Origin: CAJBVW01 sp964457335
GTDB taxonomy: Bacteria > Myxococcota_A > UBA796 > SXON01
Direction: 5' to 3'
Assembly (NCBI GenBank): GCA_964457335.1
Contig: CAYWGD010000002.1
Coordinates: 186,001-250,000 of the forward strand
DNA length: 64,000 nt
Below are positions 36,069-47,100 of this stretch, piece by piece. Below the pieces are notes generated by a model. That model was not told the origin of the DNA. It worked only from the letters and a program-made list of their open reading frames with translations, and searched no databases. Made by a program: the position numbers and the translations under genes. Within the stretch, counting starts at the first letter, position 1, and each line of letters starts with the position of its first letter.

Positions 36069-37679
36069 ATGTTCGTCGTGCTGTCGCTCTTGGCGTGCTC
36101 GGGGGGAGGCGCGGACCCCGAGGCGTCTTCGTCGTCGCCGTCGTCGCCGCCCGTCGCGCCCCCCGAGGACGGGCCGCTCGCGGAGCCGCGGATGGGCGTC
36201 GCCGAGGTGTCCACGCCCGCCGAGGTCGTGCGCGCGACCGAGGTGCAGGACCGCACCGCGCCGCCGCGGCTGGACGTGTGGTTCGACCCCGACGCGACCA
36301 CCTTCGAGGCGCTCGGCCGCAAGCTCGAGTCCTGGGGGTTCTCCATCCTCGACGGCGACGGCGAGAGCTGGCGGGTCGGCGCGCCGCCCGGGGCCGAGTG
36401 GCCCGCGCGGCTCCTGCCCCTCCCCGAGGTCGCCTCCGTCGGCGAGGCGGTCGACATCGTGACCCTGGAGACCGGCGCGCTCCGCGAAGGCAGCGAGCGC
36501 TACGGCCAGCTCGTGCACACCTGGTCCTGGCGCGAGGGCGGCCCGGTGGCCTCCGTCACGGGGGGCCCCCCGCCTGCCGAGCCGCTGCTCCCGCATGCCC
36601 TCCCGCCCTCGGTCGTCCGCTGCCTCGCGCCCGTGCGCACCGCCATGAAGACGGGCGTGTCCGTCGGGGTCGGCTGGGAGCGGGGGCTCCTCGAGGATCC
36701 GCCCACCTGGGTCGCCGTGCTCGAGGACTACGGCGCGTGCAAGGCCTCCGGGTGGCTCGCGCTCCGGCCGGACGCCGCGGTGGACACCCTCACCATCGGC
36801 GGTCGGCCCGTCGCGCAGCTCGACCCGACCGTGATCCACGGCGCCGCGGTCGACTACCTGCGCGTGCTCCGCCCCTACGACGACCCCGCGGCCCTCGCGG
36901 CGTGGGACATCCTCCGGCAGGCCCCCACCGAGACGCTCGCAGCCGCGGTCGAGGCCGTCGCCCCGGGGCCGTTCCAGGAGCGCCTATGGGAGGAGCTGGA
37001 CCAGCGCGACCCCGACGCCGCTGTGATCCTGGCCGAGAGGTCGAGCTCGCCCGTGCTCCGGGCGGGCGTCACCGCCGAGGTGGAGGCGCTGCGCACGGCC
37101 GCGCTCGTGGAGCCGGACGCCCCTTCGGAGGCCGTCTACGCGGCGCTGACGGTGTGGCGCCCCGGGCCCGCCGATCCCCCGGGCATCCTCGACCGCCTCC
37201 GCACCCACCCGTCGCCCCGGGTGCGGGAGCGCGCCTGGGAGCTCACCATCGACGCGACCTCCGCCGCCTGCTCGGCCCGCGCGAAGACCGTCGAGACGGC
37301 CGACGTGAGCCTCGCCTCGGCGATCTACCGGGAATGCCCGCAGCAGCCCGTCCGCGTCGCGGCGTTCAACCACCTCCTGAAGCTCGACCGTGTCGCCGCC
37401 GCGGCGGTCGTCAACGTCGTCCTCGAGGAGCCCGAGACCACCCGAACGGGCGTCCTCGCCGCGCGCCACGCCGCCGCGCTCGAGCGCTACGACCTGCTCG
37501 AGGCCCTGGTCCGGCGCACCTCCGTGTCCCGTGACGTGCGCCGCGTGGGGCTCGACCTCCTGATGAAGGCCGAGCGCCCCGAGGCAGCGGAGCTCGTCGA
37601 GCAGCACGGCGCCTACGTCGGGTACCGCCCGGCGAGCGCCCCACCGCTGGTCCCGCCCACGGCGGACGGCGTGCAATGA
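36069..37679 (+). CDS. HEAT-like repeat lipoprotein of unknown function
   Basis: A 536 aa protein. MFVVLSLLACSGGG is a short lipoprotein signal (Cys10). A Ser/Pro-rich spacer follows, then an alpha/beta segment (residues 60-270) and a helical C-terminal half that reads like HEAT or Armadillo repeats (PSEAVYAALTVWR, PSPRVRERAWELTIDA, PVRVAAFNHLLKL, DVRRVGLDLLMKAE). No catalytic motif is seen. Its stop overlaps the start of the FAD oxidoreductase (ATGA). A weak ribosome site leaves the start somewhat uncertain. It could be a scaffold or assembly factor. Confidence 0.7.
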   Translation: MFVVLSLLACSGGGADPEASSSSPSSPPVAPPEDGPLAEPRMGVAEVSTPAEVVRATEVQDRTAPPRLDVWFDPDATTFEALGRKLESWGFSILDGDGESWRVGAPPGAEWPARLLPLPEVASVGEAVDIVTLETGALREGSERYGQLVHTWSWREGGPVASVTGGPPPAEPLLPHALPPSVVRCLAPVRTAMKTGVSVGVGWERGLLEDPPTWVAVLEDYGACKASGWLALRPDAAVDTLTIGGRPVAQLDPTVIHGAAVDYLRVLRPYDDPAALAAWDILRQAPTETLAAAVEAVAPGPFQERLWEELDQRDPDAAVILAERSSSPVLRAGVTAEVEALRTAALVEPDAPSEAVYAALTVWRPGPADPPGILDRLRTHPSPRVRERAWELTIDATSAACSARAKTVETADVSLASAIYRECPQQPVRVAAFNHLLKLDRVAAAAVVNVVLEEPETTRTGVLAARHAAALERYDLLEALVRRTSVSRDVRRVGLDLLMKAERPEAAELVEQHGAYVGYRPASAPPLVPPTADGVQ

Positions 37680-38869
37680 CGGTCCCGTACTGGCTCGACG
37701 GCGCCGCGCCGCTCGCGGGGCCGCTCGAGGGCGACGTGACCGCGGACGTGCTCGTCATCGGTGCGGGGCTCTGCGGCGCGTCGGCCGCCCTGGCGCTCGC
37801 GCGCGCCGGGGTGGACACCGTGTGGGTCGACCGGGGCGCGGTAGCGCACGGGGCCTCCGGGCGGAACGCGGGCTTCCTCCTCCAGGGGACCGCGGAGCGC
37901 TACGTCCGGGCCGTCGCGATCCACGGCCGGGAGCGCGCGCGCCGCGTCCACGCGCTCTCGCGCGCCAACCACCTCGCCATGGCGGAGGTCGTCGACGAGC
38001 TCGGCCTCGACTGCGGCTACCAGCGACGCGGCTCCCTGCAGCTCGCCGGCAGCGCCGAGGAGGAGGAGGACCTCCTCGCGTCGGCCACGCTGCTGCGCGA
38101 GGACGGCTTCCCTGCCGACGAGCGCGTGGCGGACGCGCTCGGTCCCGCGCTCCGGGACGCCGGCTTCCGGCTCGGTGTGCACCTCCCGGACGACGGCGAG
38201 CTACAACCCGCGACGTTCGTCCAGGGGGTCGCACGCGCGGCCATGGCGCTCGGCGTGCGGCTCCACGAGCACGCGCCCGTCCTCGCGCTCGACGCCCCGG
38301 CCCCCGGAGACGTGCGCGCGCGGACCCCCCGGGGCGAGGTGCGCGCGCAGATCGCGCTGGTGTGCACGAACGCCGCGGCCGGCGAGCTCCTGCCGGCCCT
38401 GGCGGGCAGCATCGACCCGGTGCGGGGCCAGATGCTCGCCACGGCGCCCGCGCCGCCGGTGTTCGACTGCCCGATCTACGCCGATCACGGCTTCGACTAC
38501 TGGCGGCAGGACGAGCACGGGCGCATCGCGCTCGGGGGCTGGCGCAACCTCGACCCGGACGGTGAAGTCGGCACCGACGAGGTGCTCCATCCGGTCATCC
38601 AGGCGCGCATGACCGAGTTCCTGGGGCGCTTCGCGGCGCTGCGGGACGTGCCCGTGACGCACCGCTGGAGCGGGACGATGGGTTTTTCGCGCGACGGACT
38701 CCCGCTCGTCGGGGCCGTCCCCGGGCTCCCGGGCGCGCTCGTGGCCGCCGGCTTCACCGGGCACGGCTTCGGCTTCGCCTGGGTCTGCGGCCGCGCGCTG
38801 GCCGAGATCGTCCTCGAGGGGCGCAGCGAGGTCGCCGAGCTCTTCCCAGCGCGTCGCTTCCGCGCCTGA
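37676..38869 (+). CDS. FAD-dependent oxidoreductase, DAO family
   Basis: A 397 aa flavoprotein of the D-amino-acid oxidase/glycine oxidase superfamily. The dinucleotide motif VLVIGAGLCGASAALALARAGVDTVWVD is at about residues 25-52, followed by ASGRNAGFLL. The C-terminal flavin contact region HRWSGTMGFSRDGLPLVGAV and AAGFTGHGFGFAW is typical of the DAO fold, and the overall plan is closest to gamma-glutamylputrescine-oxidase-like enzymes. It oxidises an amine or amino acid; the substrate is unknown. Translation is coupled to the upstream gene. It is cytosolic, with no signal peptide. Confidence 0.88.
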   Translation: MTVPYWLDGAAPLAGPLEGDVTADVLVIGAGLCGASAALALARAGVDTVWVDRGAVAHGASGRNAGFLLQGTAERYVRAVAIHGRERARRVHALSRANHLAMAEVVDELGLDCGYQRRGSLQLAGSAEEEEDLLASATLLREDGFPADERVADALGPALRDAGFRLGVHLPDDGELQPATFVQGVARAAMALGVRLHEHAPVLALDAPAPGDVRARTPRGEVRAQIALVCTNAAAGELLPALAGSIDPVRGQMLATAPAPPVFDCPIYADHGFDYWRQDEHGRIALGGWRNLDPDGEVGTDEVLHPVIQARMTEFLGRFAALRDVPVTHRWSGTMGFSRDGLPLVGAVPGLPGALVAAGFTGHGFGFAWVCGRALAEIVLEGRSEVAELFPARRFRA

Positions 38870-38956
38870 CCTCGGTCGCAACGAGGATTTCCACAGGAAG
38901 GTAGCCCGGGCCCCCGTCGGACACTGGCGGATGCACGCCTGCCGGAGATAGGAACT

Positions 38957-38973
38957 GCGGCTTCAGGAGCCGC
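38957..38973 (+). promoter_or_regulatory. small hairpin that hides the ribosome binding site of the aldolase gene
   Basis: GCGGCT-TCAGG-AGCCGC forms a 6-bp all-but-one GC stem with the Shine-Dalgarno core AGGAG (38965-38969) in the loop and stem, ending 3 bases before ATG 38977. Such placement could lower translation until melted or bound. By inspection only. Confidence 0.35.
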
Positions 38974-38976
38974 TCC

Positions 38977-39990
38977 ATGGGCCTCGACTACCGTGTCCGC
39001 TGCTGTCCCGACGGCCTCGTGACGGACCGCCGCCGTCGCATCAAGGTGCTCGACTGCACGATCCGCGACGGCGGCATCTGCAACAACTGGCGCTTCGACC
39101 GCGCGTGGGTCAAGCGCACGTTCGAGGCGCTCCAGGCGGCCGGCGTCGACTACATGGAGATCGGCTACCGCACCCGCGAGGGCGCGTTCGACCGCTCGAA
39201 GGTGGGCGAGTGGCGCTTCCTCGAGGAGGACGTGCTCGCCGAGGTCACCGCGGCCAACAACAACACGATGAAGATCGCGGCCATGCTCGACTGCGGCAAG
39301 GTCGATCCGAGCGACATCAAGCCGCGCGGCCAGACGGTGGTGAACACCATCCGCATCGCGACGTACGCCCACCAGATGGACGAGGCGCTCCGCCTCCTCG
39401 ATCGCGCACTGGAGGAGGGGTACGAGACCTTCATGAACGTCATGGCAGTGTCGACGCTCACGCCGGACGAGGTCGACACCTTCCTCGACCGCCTGCGCAC
39501 CAGCGGCGTGCACAACGTCGCCATCGTCGACAGCTTCGGGGCGCTCTTCCCGTACCACGTCGAGCACCTGTTCCGGGTCTACCAGAACCGGCTGGGCGAG
39601 AAGATCAAGGTGGGCATCCACACCCACAACAACCAGCAGCAGGCGTTCGCGAACACGATCGCCGCCATCGACGCGGGGGCGGACTTCGTCGACGCGACGG
39701 TGCACGGCATCGGGCGCGGCGCCGGCAACTGCCCGCTCGAGCTGCTCCTCTTCTACCTGGACAATCCCCGCTACGACGTCCGGCCGATCCTCGAGCTCGT
39801 GGACGAGTACGCGACCCTGCGCGACGACCTCCGCTGGGGCTACCACCTGCCCTACGCGATCACGGGCTTCTACAACGTCCACCCGCGCTCCGGCATCCAG
39901 CGCATGTCGCGGCCCGACCGCTACGAGTGCCGGGAGATGTTCGAGACCTTCACCGGCCGGTTCGGGGAGCGCTCGGGCGGATCGGACTAG
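38977..39990 (+). CDS. DRE-TIM metallolyase, aldolase-type
   Basis: A 337 aa enzyme of the DRE-TIM superfamily (HMG-CoA lyase, 4-hydroxy-2-oxovalerate aldolase, homocitrate/isopropylmalate synthase). The substrate motif DCTIRDGG is at residues 25-32, and the metal-binding HxH lies in GIHTHNNQQQAF near 210. GIGRGAGNCPLELLL near 245 fits the aldolase-type family. It cleaves or forms carbon-carbon bonds next to a keto acid with a divalent metal. It lacks the LeuA regulatory domain. The substrate cannot be told. No aldehyde dehydrogenase of the meta-cleavage route is nearby, so it is probably not MhpE-like in role. Confidence 0.85.
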   Translation: MGLDYRVRCCPDGLVTDRRRRIKVLDCTIRDGGICNNWRFDRAWVKRTFEALQAAGVDYMEIGYRTREGAFDRSKVGEWRFLEEDVLAEVTAANNNTMKIAAMLDCGKVDPSDIKPRGQTVVNTIRIATYAHQMDEALRLLDRALEEGYETFMNVMAVSTLTPDEVDTFLDRLRTSGVHNVAIVDSFGALFPYHVEHLFRVYQNRLGEKIKVGIHTHNNQQQAFANTIAAIDAGADFVDATVHGIGRGAGNCPLELLLFYLDNPRYDVRPILELVDEYATLRDDLRWGYHLPYAITGFYNVHPRSGIQRMSRPDRYECREMFETFTGRFGERSGGSD

Positions 39991-39996
39991 CGCCGG

Positions 39997-41052
39997 ATGC
40001 CGTCCGGCGGGCCCGCGCTCCTGCGCCCCGGCGGGGTGCTCTCGCGCCTCGGGGAGCTCTCCGGGCTCGTGTACCGGCCCACCGAGGCCGAGCCCGTCCC
40101 GGTCGTACACGCCGGGATCACGGCCCCGCTCGATCCGGGGAGCCCGTTCCGCGTGGTGTGCTGGAACGTGCAGTTCGCGGGCACGCGGCGGCGGAAGTTC
40201 TTCTACGACGGCGGAGAGGCCGTCCACGTGCCGCCGGAGCACCGCGACGAAGGGCTCGCGCGGATCGCCGCGGAGCTACGCGCGCTCGACGGGGACGTGG
40301 TCCTCCTCCAGGAGCTCGACCGCGACAGCGACCGCACCGGCCGGCTGGACCAGCTGGCGCACCTCGTCGGCCGCCTGGGCGTCCCGGCGTGGGCCAGCGC
40401 GTCGTGTCACCGCTGCCGGTTCGTGCCCGTGCCCGCCCGAGAGCCGCTCGGGCGGGTCGACCTGCACGTCGCGGTCTTCTCCCGCGCGTCGCTCGGCCGC
40501 GCCGTCCGCCACCAGCTGCCGCTCCTGAACGAGCCCCGGGTCCGGAAGGCCTTCAACCTGAAGCGCTGCCTGCTCGCGACCACGGTCCACGTCCGCGGCT
40601 GGGAGAAGCCGCTGCACGTCGCAGTCACCCACCTCTCCGCGTTCTCGCGTGGCGACGGAACGCTCGCGCGGCAGGTGGCCGTGCTGCGCGCGTGGATGGA
40701 GGCCCGGGAGCAGGCGGGCGAGCCGTTCGTGCTGGGCGGGGACCTGAACCTGCTGCCTCCCGGCGACGAGCCGGGCCGCCTGGGCGCGGAGGCCGTCGAG
40801 TACGCGGACCACCCGAACCCCATCGAGGCGCTGATCCCCCGCTTCCGCTCGGTGGTGCCCCCCGGACGGCTCCTCGCGCCCGACGTGGCGACCTACCTGC
40901 CGTGGGGCGCGACGGCCGCCGATCGGGTGCTCGACTACCTGTTCGTCTCCGAGGGGATCGAGGTCCTGGAGGCAGGGCCCGCGTCGCGACCGGACCCGGT
41001 CTCGGACCACTACCCGCTCGTGGCCACGCTCCAGCTCCGCGCGCCGCGGTAG
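39997..41052 (+). CDS. endonuclease/exonuclease/phosphatase family hydrolase
   Basis: A 351 aa EEP-superfamily protein (exonuclease III, DNase I, sphingomyelinase fold). Catalytic positions can be followed: Asn in VVCWNVQF near residue 54, Glu in LLQELDRDSD near 103, His in VTHLSAFS near 211, Asp and Asn in LGGDLNLLP near 248, and Asp-His in SDHYPL near 340. It acts on a phosphodiester in nucleic acid, lipid or a small molecule; this cannot be decided. No signal peptide. It begins 7 bases after the aldolase gene and is followed by a GC hairpin (41054-41081) before the giant gene. Confidence 0.88.
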   Translation: MPSGGPALLRPGGVLSRLGELSGLVYRPTEAEPVPVVHAGITAPLDPGSPFRVVCWNVQFAGTRRRKFFYDGGEAVHVPPEHRDEGLARIAAELRALDGDVVLLQELDRDSDRTGRLDQLAHLVGRLGVPAWASASCHRCRFVPVPAREPLGRVDLHVAVFSRASLGRAVRHQLPLLNEPRVRKAFNLKRCLLATTVHVRGWEKPLHVAVTHLSAFSRGDGTLARQVAVLRAWMEAREQAGEPFVLGGDLNLLPPGDEPGRLGAEAVEYADHPNPIEALIPRFRSVVPPGRLLAPDVATYLPWGATAADRVLDYLFVSEGIEVLEAGPASRPDPVSDHYPLVATLQLRAPR

Positions 41053-41053
41053 C

Positions 41054-41081
41054 GCGCCGGCGTCCGGCCTCGAACCGGCGC
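41054..41081 (+). terminator. GC-rich hairpin after the EEP hydrolase gene
   Basis: GCGCCGG and CCGGCGC form a 7-bp stem with a 14-base loop, directly after the stop at 41052. There is no U-tract. It separates the upstream genes from the giant gene and may be a terminator. Confidence 0.35.
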
Positions 41082-41186
41082 CTGCAACCTCGATGGCGGC
41101 GATCTCGCGGTCGCGGCCGCGGGGGTGCTTCCCGCAGAGGTTCGGCCGGGGTAACATGGCGGGAATCTCCTGCCCCGGAAGCGACC

Positions 41187-44100
41187 ATGGCCCGCTCCAA
41201 GCAAGTCGCGCGCGATCGCAACCTCCCGGCGGGCCCGGATCAGGACGCCCTGGCGCGAATCCCCGGGCTCAACCGGCGCAACGGCCCCGCCCTCCCCCAG
41301 GGGGACGGCCCGCTGACGGCCAACGGTGCGCGGCGCGCGGCGGGCGCGGCGGGCAACGACTTCGTCTCCGACATGGTCGGCGGGCGCCGCGAGGGGCCGC
41401 GGGGTGGGAACGGGGTCCAGATCAACGCGGACGTGGCGACGGGCGGAAACGGCGGGCAGTCCTCGCTCCAGGTGTCGGGCAACCTGCAGGTGGGCGGGCT
41501 CCAGATCGGCGGGAACCTGCGCGTCGGCGGCGGCCGCGGGGCCAACGGCGGTGGGAGCGGCGGCAACGGCGCGGGCAACGGACCCGCGAACGGCGCCCGC
41601 GCGAACGGCCCGAGCCCCGAGTCCGCGCCCCGGGCGAACGAGACCGCGGCGCGGGGACCGGCGGGCCCCACGACCGGCGGGGGCGGCGGCAACGGCGGGG
41701 CGCCCGGCGCCCCGGCGGGCGCGAACGGGATGGGCGGGGGCAACGGCGGCGCCCCGGACGACGTCCTGGCGGTCGGCGGCTTCCAGATGCGGACGGCCGG
41801 CGGCACGGCGGGCGGCGGATCCAACGCGCCGGCGGCGCCGAGCGGCGCGGGCGGGCCGCCCGCTGGCGGCGGAGCAGGTGCGCCCGGCGGCGGCGGGTCG
41901 GCGGGCGGGGGTGCGGGGCGCGGCGGCGCTCGCGGCGGCGGCGGGAACGGCCGGGGCGGGCGCGGTGGCCTCTCGGTGTCGGTCTCCGGCGGCGGGATCT
42001 CCGCGTCGATCTCCCAGGACGGCGCGTCGGTCTCGGCGGGGAACGTGTCGGCCGCGGTCTCGGGGAGCGGCGCGTCGGTCTCGGCGGGCGGCAACACGGC
42101 GTCGGTCTCGGCCGACGGGGCGTCCGTCTCCACGCCGAACGTGTCGGGGTCGGTGTCGAGCCAGGGTGCGTCGGTCTCCGCGCAGGGGAGCGGCGGCTCC
42201 GCGAGCGTCGCGGTGGCCGGCGGGGGCGGAGCGGCGGCCGTGACCGTCGGTGGCGGCTCCGCGGAGACGGCGGCGCCGACCACGGCGGCGGGCACCTCCC
42301 GGGCGGGCGGGACCACCGGCGTCGGGACCGCGGCGCGCACCGGCACGGGCGGCTCGAGCGGCAACGCGGCGGGCGGCTCCCGGGCTCCTCGGGGGGGGAC
42401 CTCCGGCGGCGGCGGTGGCGCGCAGGGGGGGGGCGGCCGGGCCGGCGGCGGTGGGGGCGGCGGCGCGAGCCAGGCTCCGGCCGCGCCCGTCCAGGTGGGC
42501 AACAGCGACAGCGCCCAGGGGGCGATGAACGAGTTCCTCGGCTCCTCCCCGACGCAGCAGGTCAAGATGTGGACCTCCGTGGGCGGCGCGGTCGACGCGG
42601 GGATCCAGAAGGACGCGCAGTCGATCCAGGACGCCGCGCCCGAGCTTCACGCCACGATGGGCGGCGGCGGGCAGGAGCCCGAGGCGGACGACCGCAAGAC
42701 CGAGGTGAAGGCGGGGCAGGGGAAGATCGACGACAAGAAGGTCTCGCCCGACGCGCCCAAGCTGAAGGCCGAGCCCACCGTGGTGCCCCCGGCCCCGAAG
42801 GTGTCCGGCGCCCGCGCGATGTCCGGCATCACGGCCGAGACTCCGATCGAGCAGAAGCAGGCCCGCGCCGCCGAGACCATCGCGGCGATGCCCACCACGA
42901 TGGACGGCGTCCCGACCTCCCCCGGGCCCGCCCCGAAGGTGCCGCTCGCCGGCGACGCGGATCCCGCCAAGGCGGAGGCGAACCGCGCCGATGCGGACGC
43001 GCAGGTGCAGCAGGGCGCAAGCGATCTGCGCGCCGCCGTGGAGAACGGGCGCGGCCCGGACGCCGTGCAGCCGAAGGTGTTCGACGAGGCCAACAAGGTG
43101 CGGAAGCTCGTCGACGCGAAGGTCGACGCGACGAAGCCCGTCGACCCGCTCCAGAAGTACATGCAGCTCGGGCCGCCCGCGGACGTCGAGGGCGCGATCG
43201 ACGAGCAGCAGCAGGCGGTCATGGACGCCGCCATGGGCGAGGCGCGCGGCAAGATCGACGAGGCCGTGTCGACCCGGGACGCCGACTCCAGGCGGGAGAT
43301 CGACAACGCGAACGCCGAAGCCGAGCGGATGCGCGCCGACGCGGAGTCCTCCCAGCAGGACGCGGTCGGCAGGGCCCGGGGCGAGATCACCGACGCCCGG
43401 GAGGAGACGCTCCGCGAGCAGGAGCGGGCCGTCGCCGAGCTCAACTCCGAGGCGACCAGCAAGCAGTCGCAGGAGGTTGCCGCGATCCACGCGCGGGTCG
43501 CGCAGGACGAGGCGAAGATCGACGACGCCTACTCCAAGGCGGAGTCCGACGTCGAGAAGCAGATCCAGGAGGGCGAGAAGGACGCCGAGGAAGAGAAGCG
43601 GAAGGCCGAGGAGGCGTCGAAGAAGCGCTCCTGGTGGGACCGCGTGAAGGACGCCGTCGCCTCGGCGTTCGAGGCGCTCACCGACGCCATCAACGGCATC
43701 CTGAACGCCGTCCGCGACGCGGTGAAGGGCATCCTCGACGGGGTCAAGAAGCTCGCCACCGACCTCATCGACGCCGCCTCCAAGTGGATCACCGACAAGC
43801 TGAAGGCGTTCGGGGACTGGCTCAAGTCCGCCGTCACCGCGCTCCTCGGCTCCGTGTTCCCGGAGCTCGCCAAGGCGCTCAACGAGGCCATCGACTTCCT
43901 CGTGAACGAGGCCTGCCAGGCCGTCGAGCAGCTCGCGAACCAGCTCAAGGAAGGTATCGCCGCGCTGTGTGACAAGATCGCCGGCGCGCTCGACGCGATC
44001 ATCGGCGCCTTCCAGGCGGCGGTGAGCTTCGCGATGACCCTCGCCGAAGCCGCGATGACCGGCAATTGGGCCAAGGTCGGGCAGATCATCCTCGAGGGCA

Positions 44101-47100
44101 TCCTCAAGCTCGCGGGCATCCCGCCGGAGGAGTTCTACGCGGTCATCGGCAAGGCCGAGGGGACGATCGGCAAGATCGTCGAGAACCCGGGCGGGTTCCT
44201 CGGCAACTGCCTCGACGCGGTCGGCCAGGGCTTCGGGCAGTTCTCCGACAACTTCCTCGATCACCTCCAGAACGGCTTCCTCAGCTGGATGACCGGCACG
44301 ATGGGGGAGGCCGGCATCCAGATGCCGGCGACGTTGGATCTGGCTGGCATCTTCGATCTCGTGATCCAAGTGACAGGGCTCACCAAGGACCACCTCCGCG
44401 AGAAGGCGGTGGAGCACCTGGGCGAGGAGAACGTCGAGCGCTTCGAGTTCGTCTGGGGATTCGTGGAGTCCGCGCTCGAGGGCGGCTGGGGCGGCCTCTG
44501 GGAGCACGTCGAGGGCTACCTCGGCGGCCTCTGGGACGACGTGATCGGGACCATCCAGAACTTCCTCATGGAGAAGATCATCAAGTCGGCGGTCCTCAAG
44601 ATCGCCTCGATGTTCAACCCCGTGGGCGCGATCGTCCAGGCCATCATGACCGCCTGGAACCTCTACGAGTTCCTCCGCGACCAGATCCAGCGCATCTTCG
44701 GCGTCGTGCGCGCGGTGGTCGACTCCATCAGCGACATCGCCAACGGGAACATCGGCGGCGCCGCCGACATGATCGAGAACGCGCTCGGCAACCTCGTCCC
44801 GGTCGCCATCGACCTGCTCGCGAAGCTGCTCGGCCTCGGCGGGCTCGGCGCCAAGATCAAGGAGGTCGTGGGCGGCGTCCGCGCCAAGATCGACCAGGCC
44901 ATCGACAAGATGATCGAGAAGGTGAAGGGGCTGTTCAAGGGCGGCGGGAAGGGCAAGGACAAGGACGAGGAGCCCGCCGCCGCCGACCCCGCCGCCGCCG
45001 CGGGGGAGCAGGCGCCGGACCGGGCGCAGGAAGGCGCGACGCCGAACGGCCTGTTCACCTTCGAGTCCGGCTCGCTGCTCGGGCGTGATCCCACGTTGGG
45101 CGCCGTCAGCTTCAAGATCACGGGCACCGGGCGCGTCAAGAACGACAAGGGCGAGCTCACCGAGGGCCAGATCAACTCCGCCAAGGCCGACGCGGTCCAG
45201 GCGGCGACGAGCGCGGTCGGCAAGGCCGTGAACGCCAACGGAGTCACCGGCGTCTCCGGCCAGCTCGGCGTGTTGTCCGACCAGGCCAAGGTGTCCGCCG
45301 CCCGGAACGTGAGTGGGCTCGGGCTCACGCTCGACGCGCTGACGATCTCCGGGATCGTGCTGCCGCCCGAGGTGCAGCAGGCGCTCGACCAGCGGGCCGC
45401 GAGCAACATCGTCGACGAGCCGCTCGGCTTCCAGGCCGGCGGGGAGAACCACCGCCTGTGGATCGCCGCGCAGGGGAACAACGTGGTCGCGATGGTGGCG
45501 TCCACGCCGATGTCGGTGAAGGATCGCATCGAGGGCTGGCGCGCGATCCTCCGCGAGAAGACCCCCGAGGAGCGCCGGGCCGCGGGCTCCGCGATCGGCC
45601 GGGCCATCGCGCTCGAACGGGCCGTCGCCTCCGTGGCGGCCGACGTGAAGGCGGGCACGAAGACGCAGCAGGACCTCGACATCAAGAAGGGCGAGCTCGC
45701 GGGCGCCCTCGGCGAGCTCTTCAACGTGCTCCCCGAGCACGCCGCGGCCGAGGCGCTGGACCCCGAGCTCACGCTGACCGGGAACAACTTCAAGAACTTC
45801 GAGCGGCAGTTCCTGGCGATCGCGAACCAGGTCGGCATGGCCAATCCCCAGGCCGAGGCCCAGCGGGTGTGGCTCCAGGTCGTGCGGGGGCTGCTCGCGT
45901 CCCAGGAGACGGTGGCGCGCGCCGACAAGGACCCGGCGACGCAGCGCACCGACCTCGAGAACAAGGCGTTCCAGGATGTCTTGAAGACCTTCGATCCGGT
46001 CGTCGCCGCGTTGTCGCCCGCGATGGAGAAGCTCACCGCGGGGCAGGACACCTGGTCCTTCTGGTCGGGCCGCCCGGCGATGGCGATGGCGATCCGGAGC
46101 GGCGGCGTCGCGCTCGAGGGCAGCGCGCTGGGCAAGGTGTTCTCCGACATCTCGCTCCGTGCCACGCCGTCGATCCAGCTCTGGGCGGCCCTGTCGCGGG
46201 CCTACGCGAACTTCGCCGCCGAGAACATGGAGAAGCGCACCTACCTCGGCTTCGTCGGCACCGGCAGCAGCACCAACCAGAGCGTGTTCAACAAGATCGA
46301 GCAGCCGGCCTTCAACGTGGCGGCCGAGTCCATCGGCTTCACCCCGCGGCTCACGTTCTTCGCCTGCGCGGTCAAGCTCACCGATCAGAACACGCCGGAC
46401 GACCGCTTCGTCGCCGTCCCCGGGCGCCCCGGAACCTACGGGCAGGGCGACCGCGGGAGCATGGTCTCCCTCGCCGAGTCCAAGAACAAGGAGCGCGTCG
46501 AGGAGTTCGAGCGCCTCCTCGCGGCGGGCGCCACCAAGGACCAGGCGGCCGACGCCGTCGGTCCCAACTGGGTCAAGGGCAGCCCGCTACCAGGGAATTC
46601 CCAGCGCGTCGCGAACGGCGCGGTCGATGTCGCGGCGAGCCCGCCCGGGCTCACGCCCCCAGCCGTCGTCCCCGGGGTCGGGAATGGTCAGGGTCAGGTC
46701 CCGGCGCGCTCCGTCGGCGCCCAGGACGCTGACCGCAAAGGTCAGCTCGAACAGCCGGTACCAGTCCCAACCAACCAGTCGGGCCGTCCAGGAACCTCCT
46801 CCGGGCAGGGGGGTGGGAACGGAGAAGTCCAGAACACGAGCGGCGTCGGCTTCGGTCATGACAACTCAGTGTCCAGCCAGACGGGCGGCGTCAACAACGT
46901 CCAGACATCGAAGACGGCCGTTTCCAAGTACGCCGTGTCCGACGCGCCCGCCGGCTGGCGCGAGCGGGTGGTCCGGAGCGTCCCGTCGGAGACCGTGAAC
47001 GCGGACGACCCCGGGCACACCTACCACATCCTCGACGACGGCTCCGTGGTGTCGGAGTCGCGGCCGATGCTGGTGGACGCGCGCACCTCGGACAAGACGA

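Noticed and set aside
39105..41186. Possible N-terminal extension of the giant protein by about 690 residues
   Set aside because: The frame is open but is Arg/Pro-rich shadow of the aldolase and EEP genes; the real start is ATG 41187 with GGAAG upstream.
41010..45740. 1576 aa open frame on the minus strand opposite the giant gene
   Set aside because: It is His/Arg/Leu-rich mirror sequence of a GC-rich gene, has no motifs, and the plus strand carries clear domains. Typical antisense artefact.
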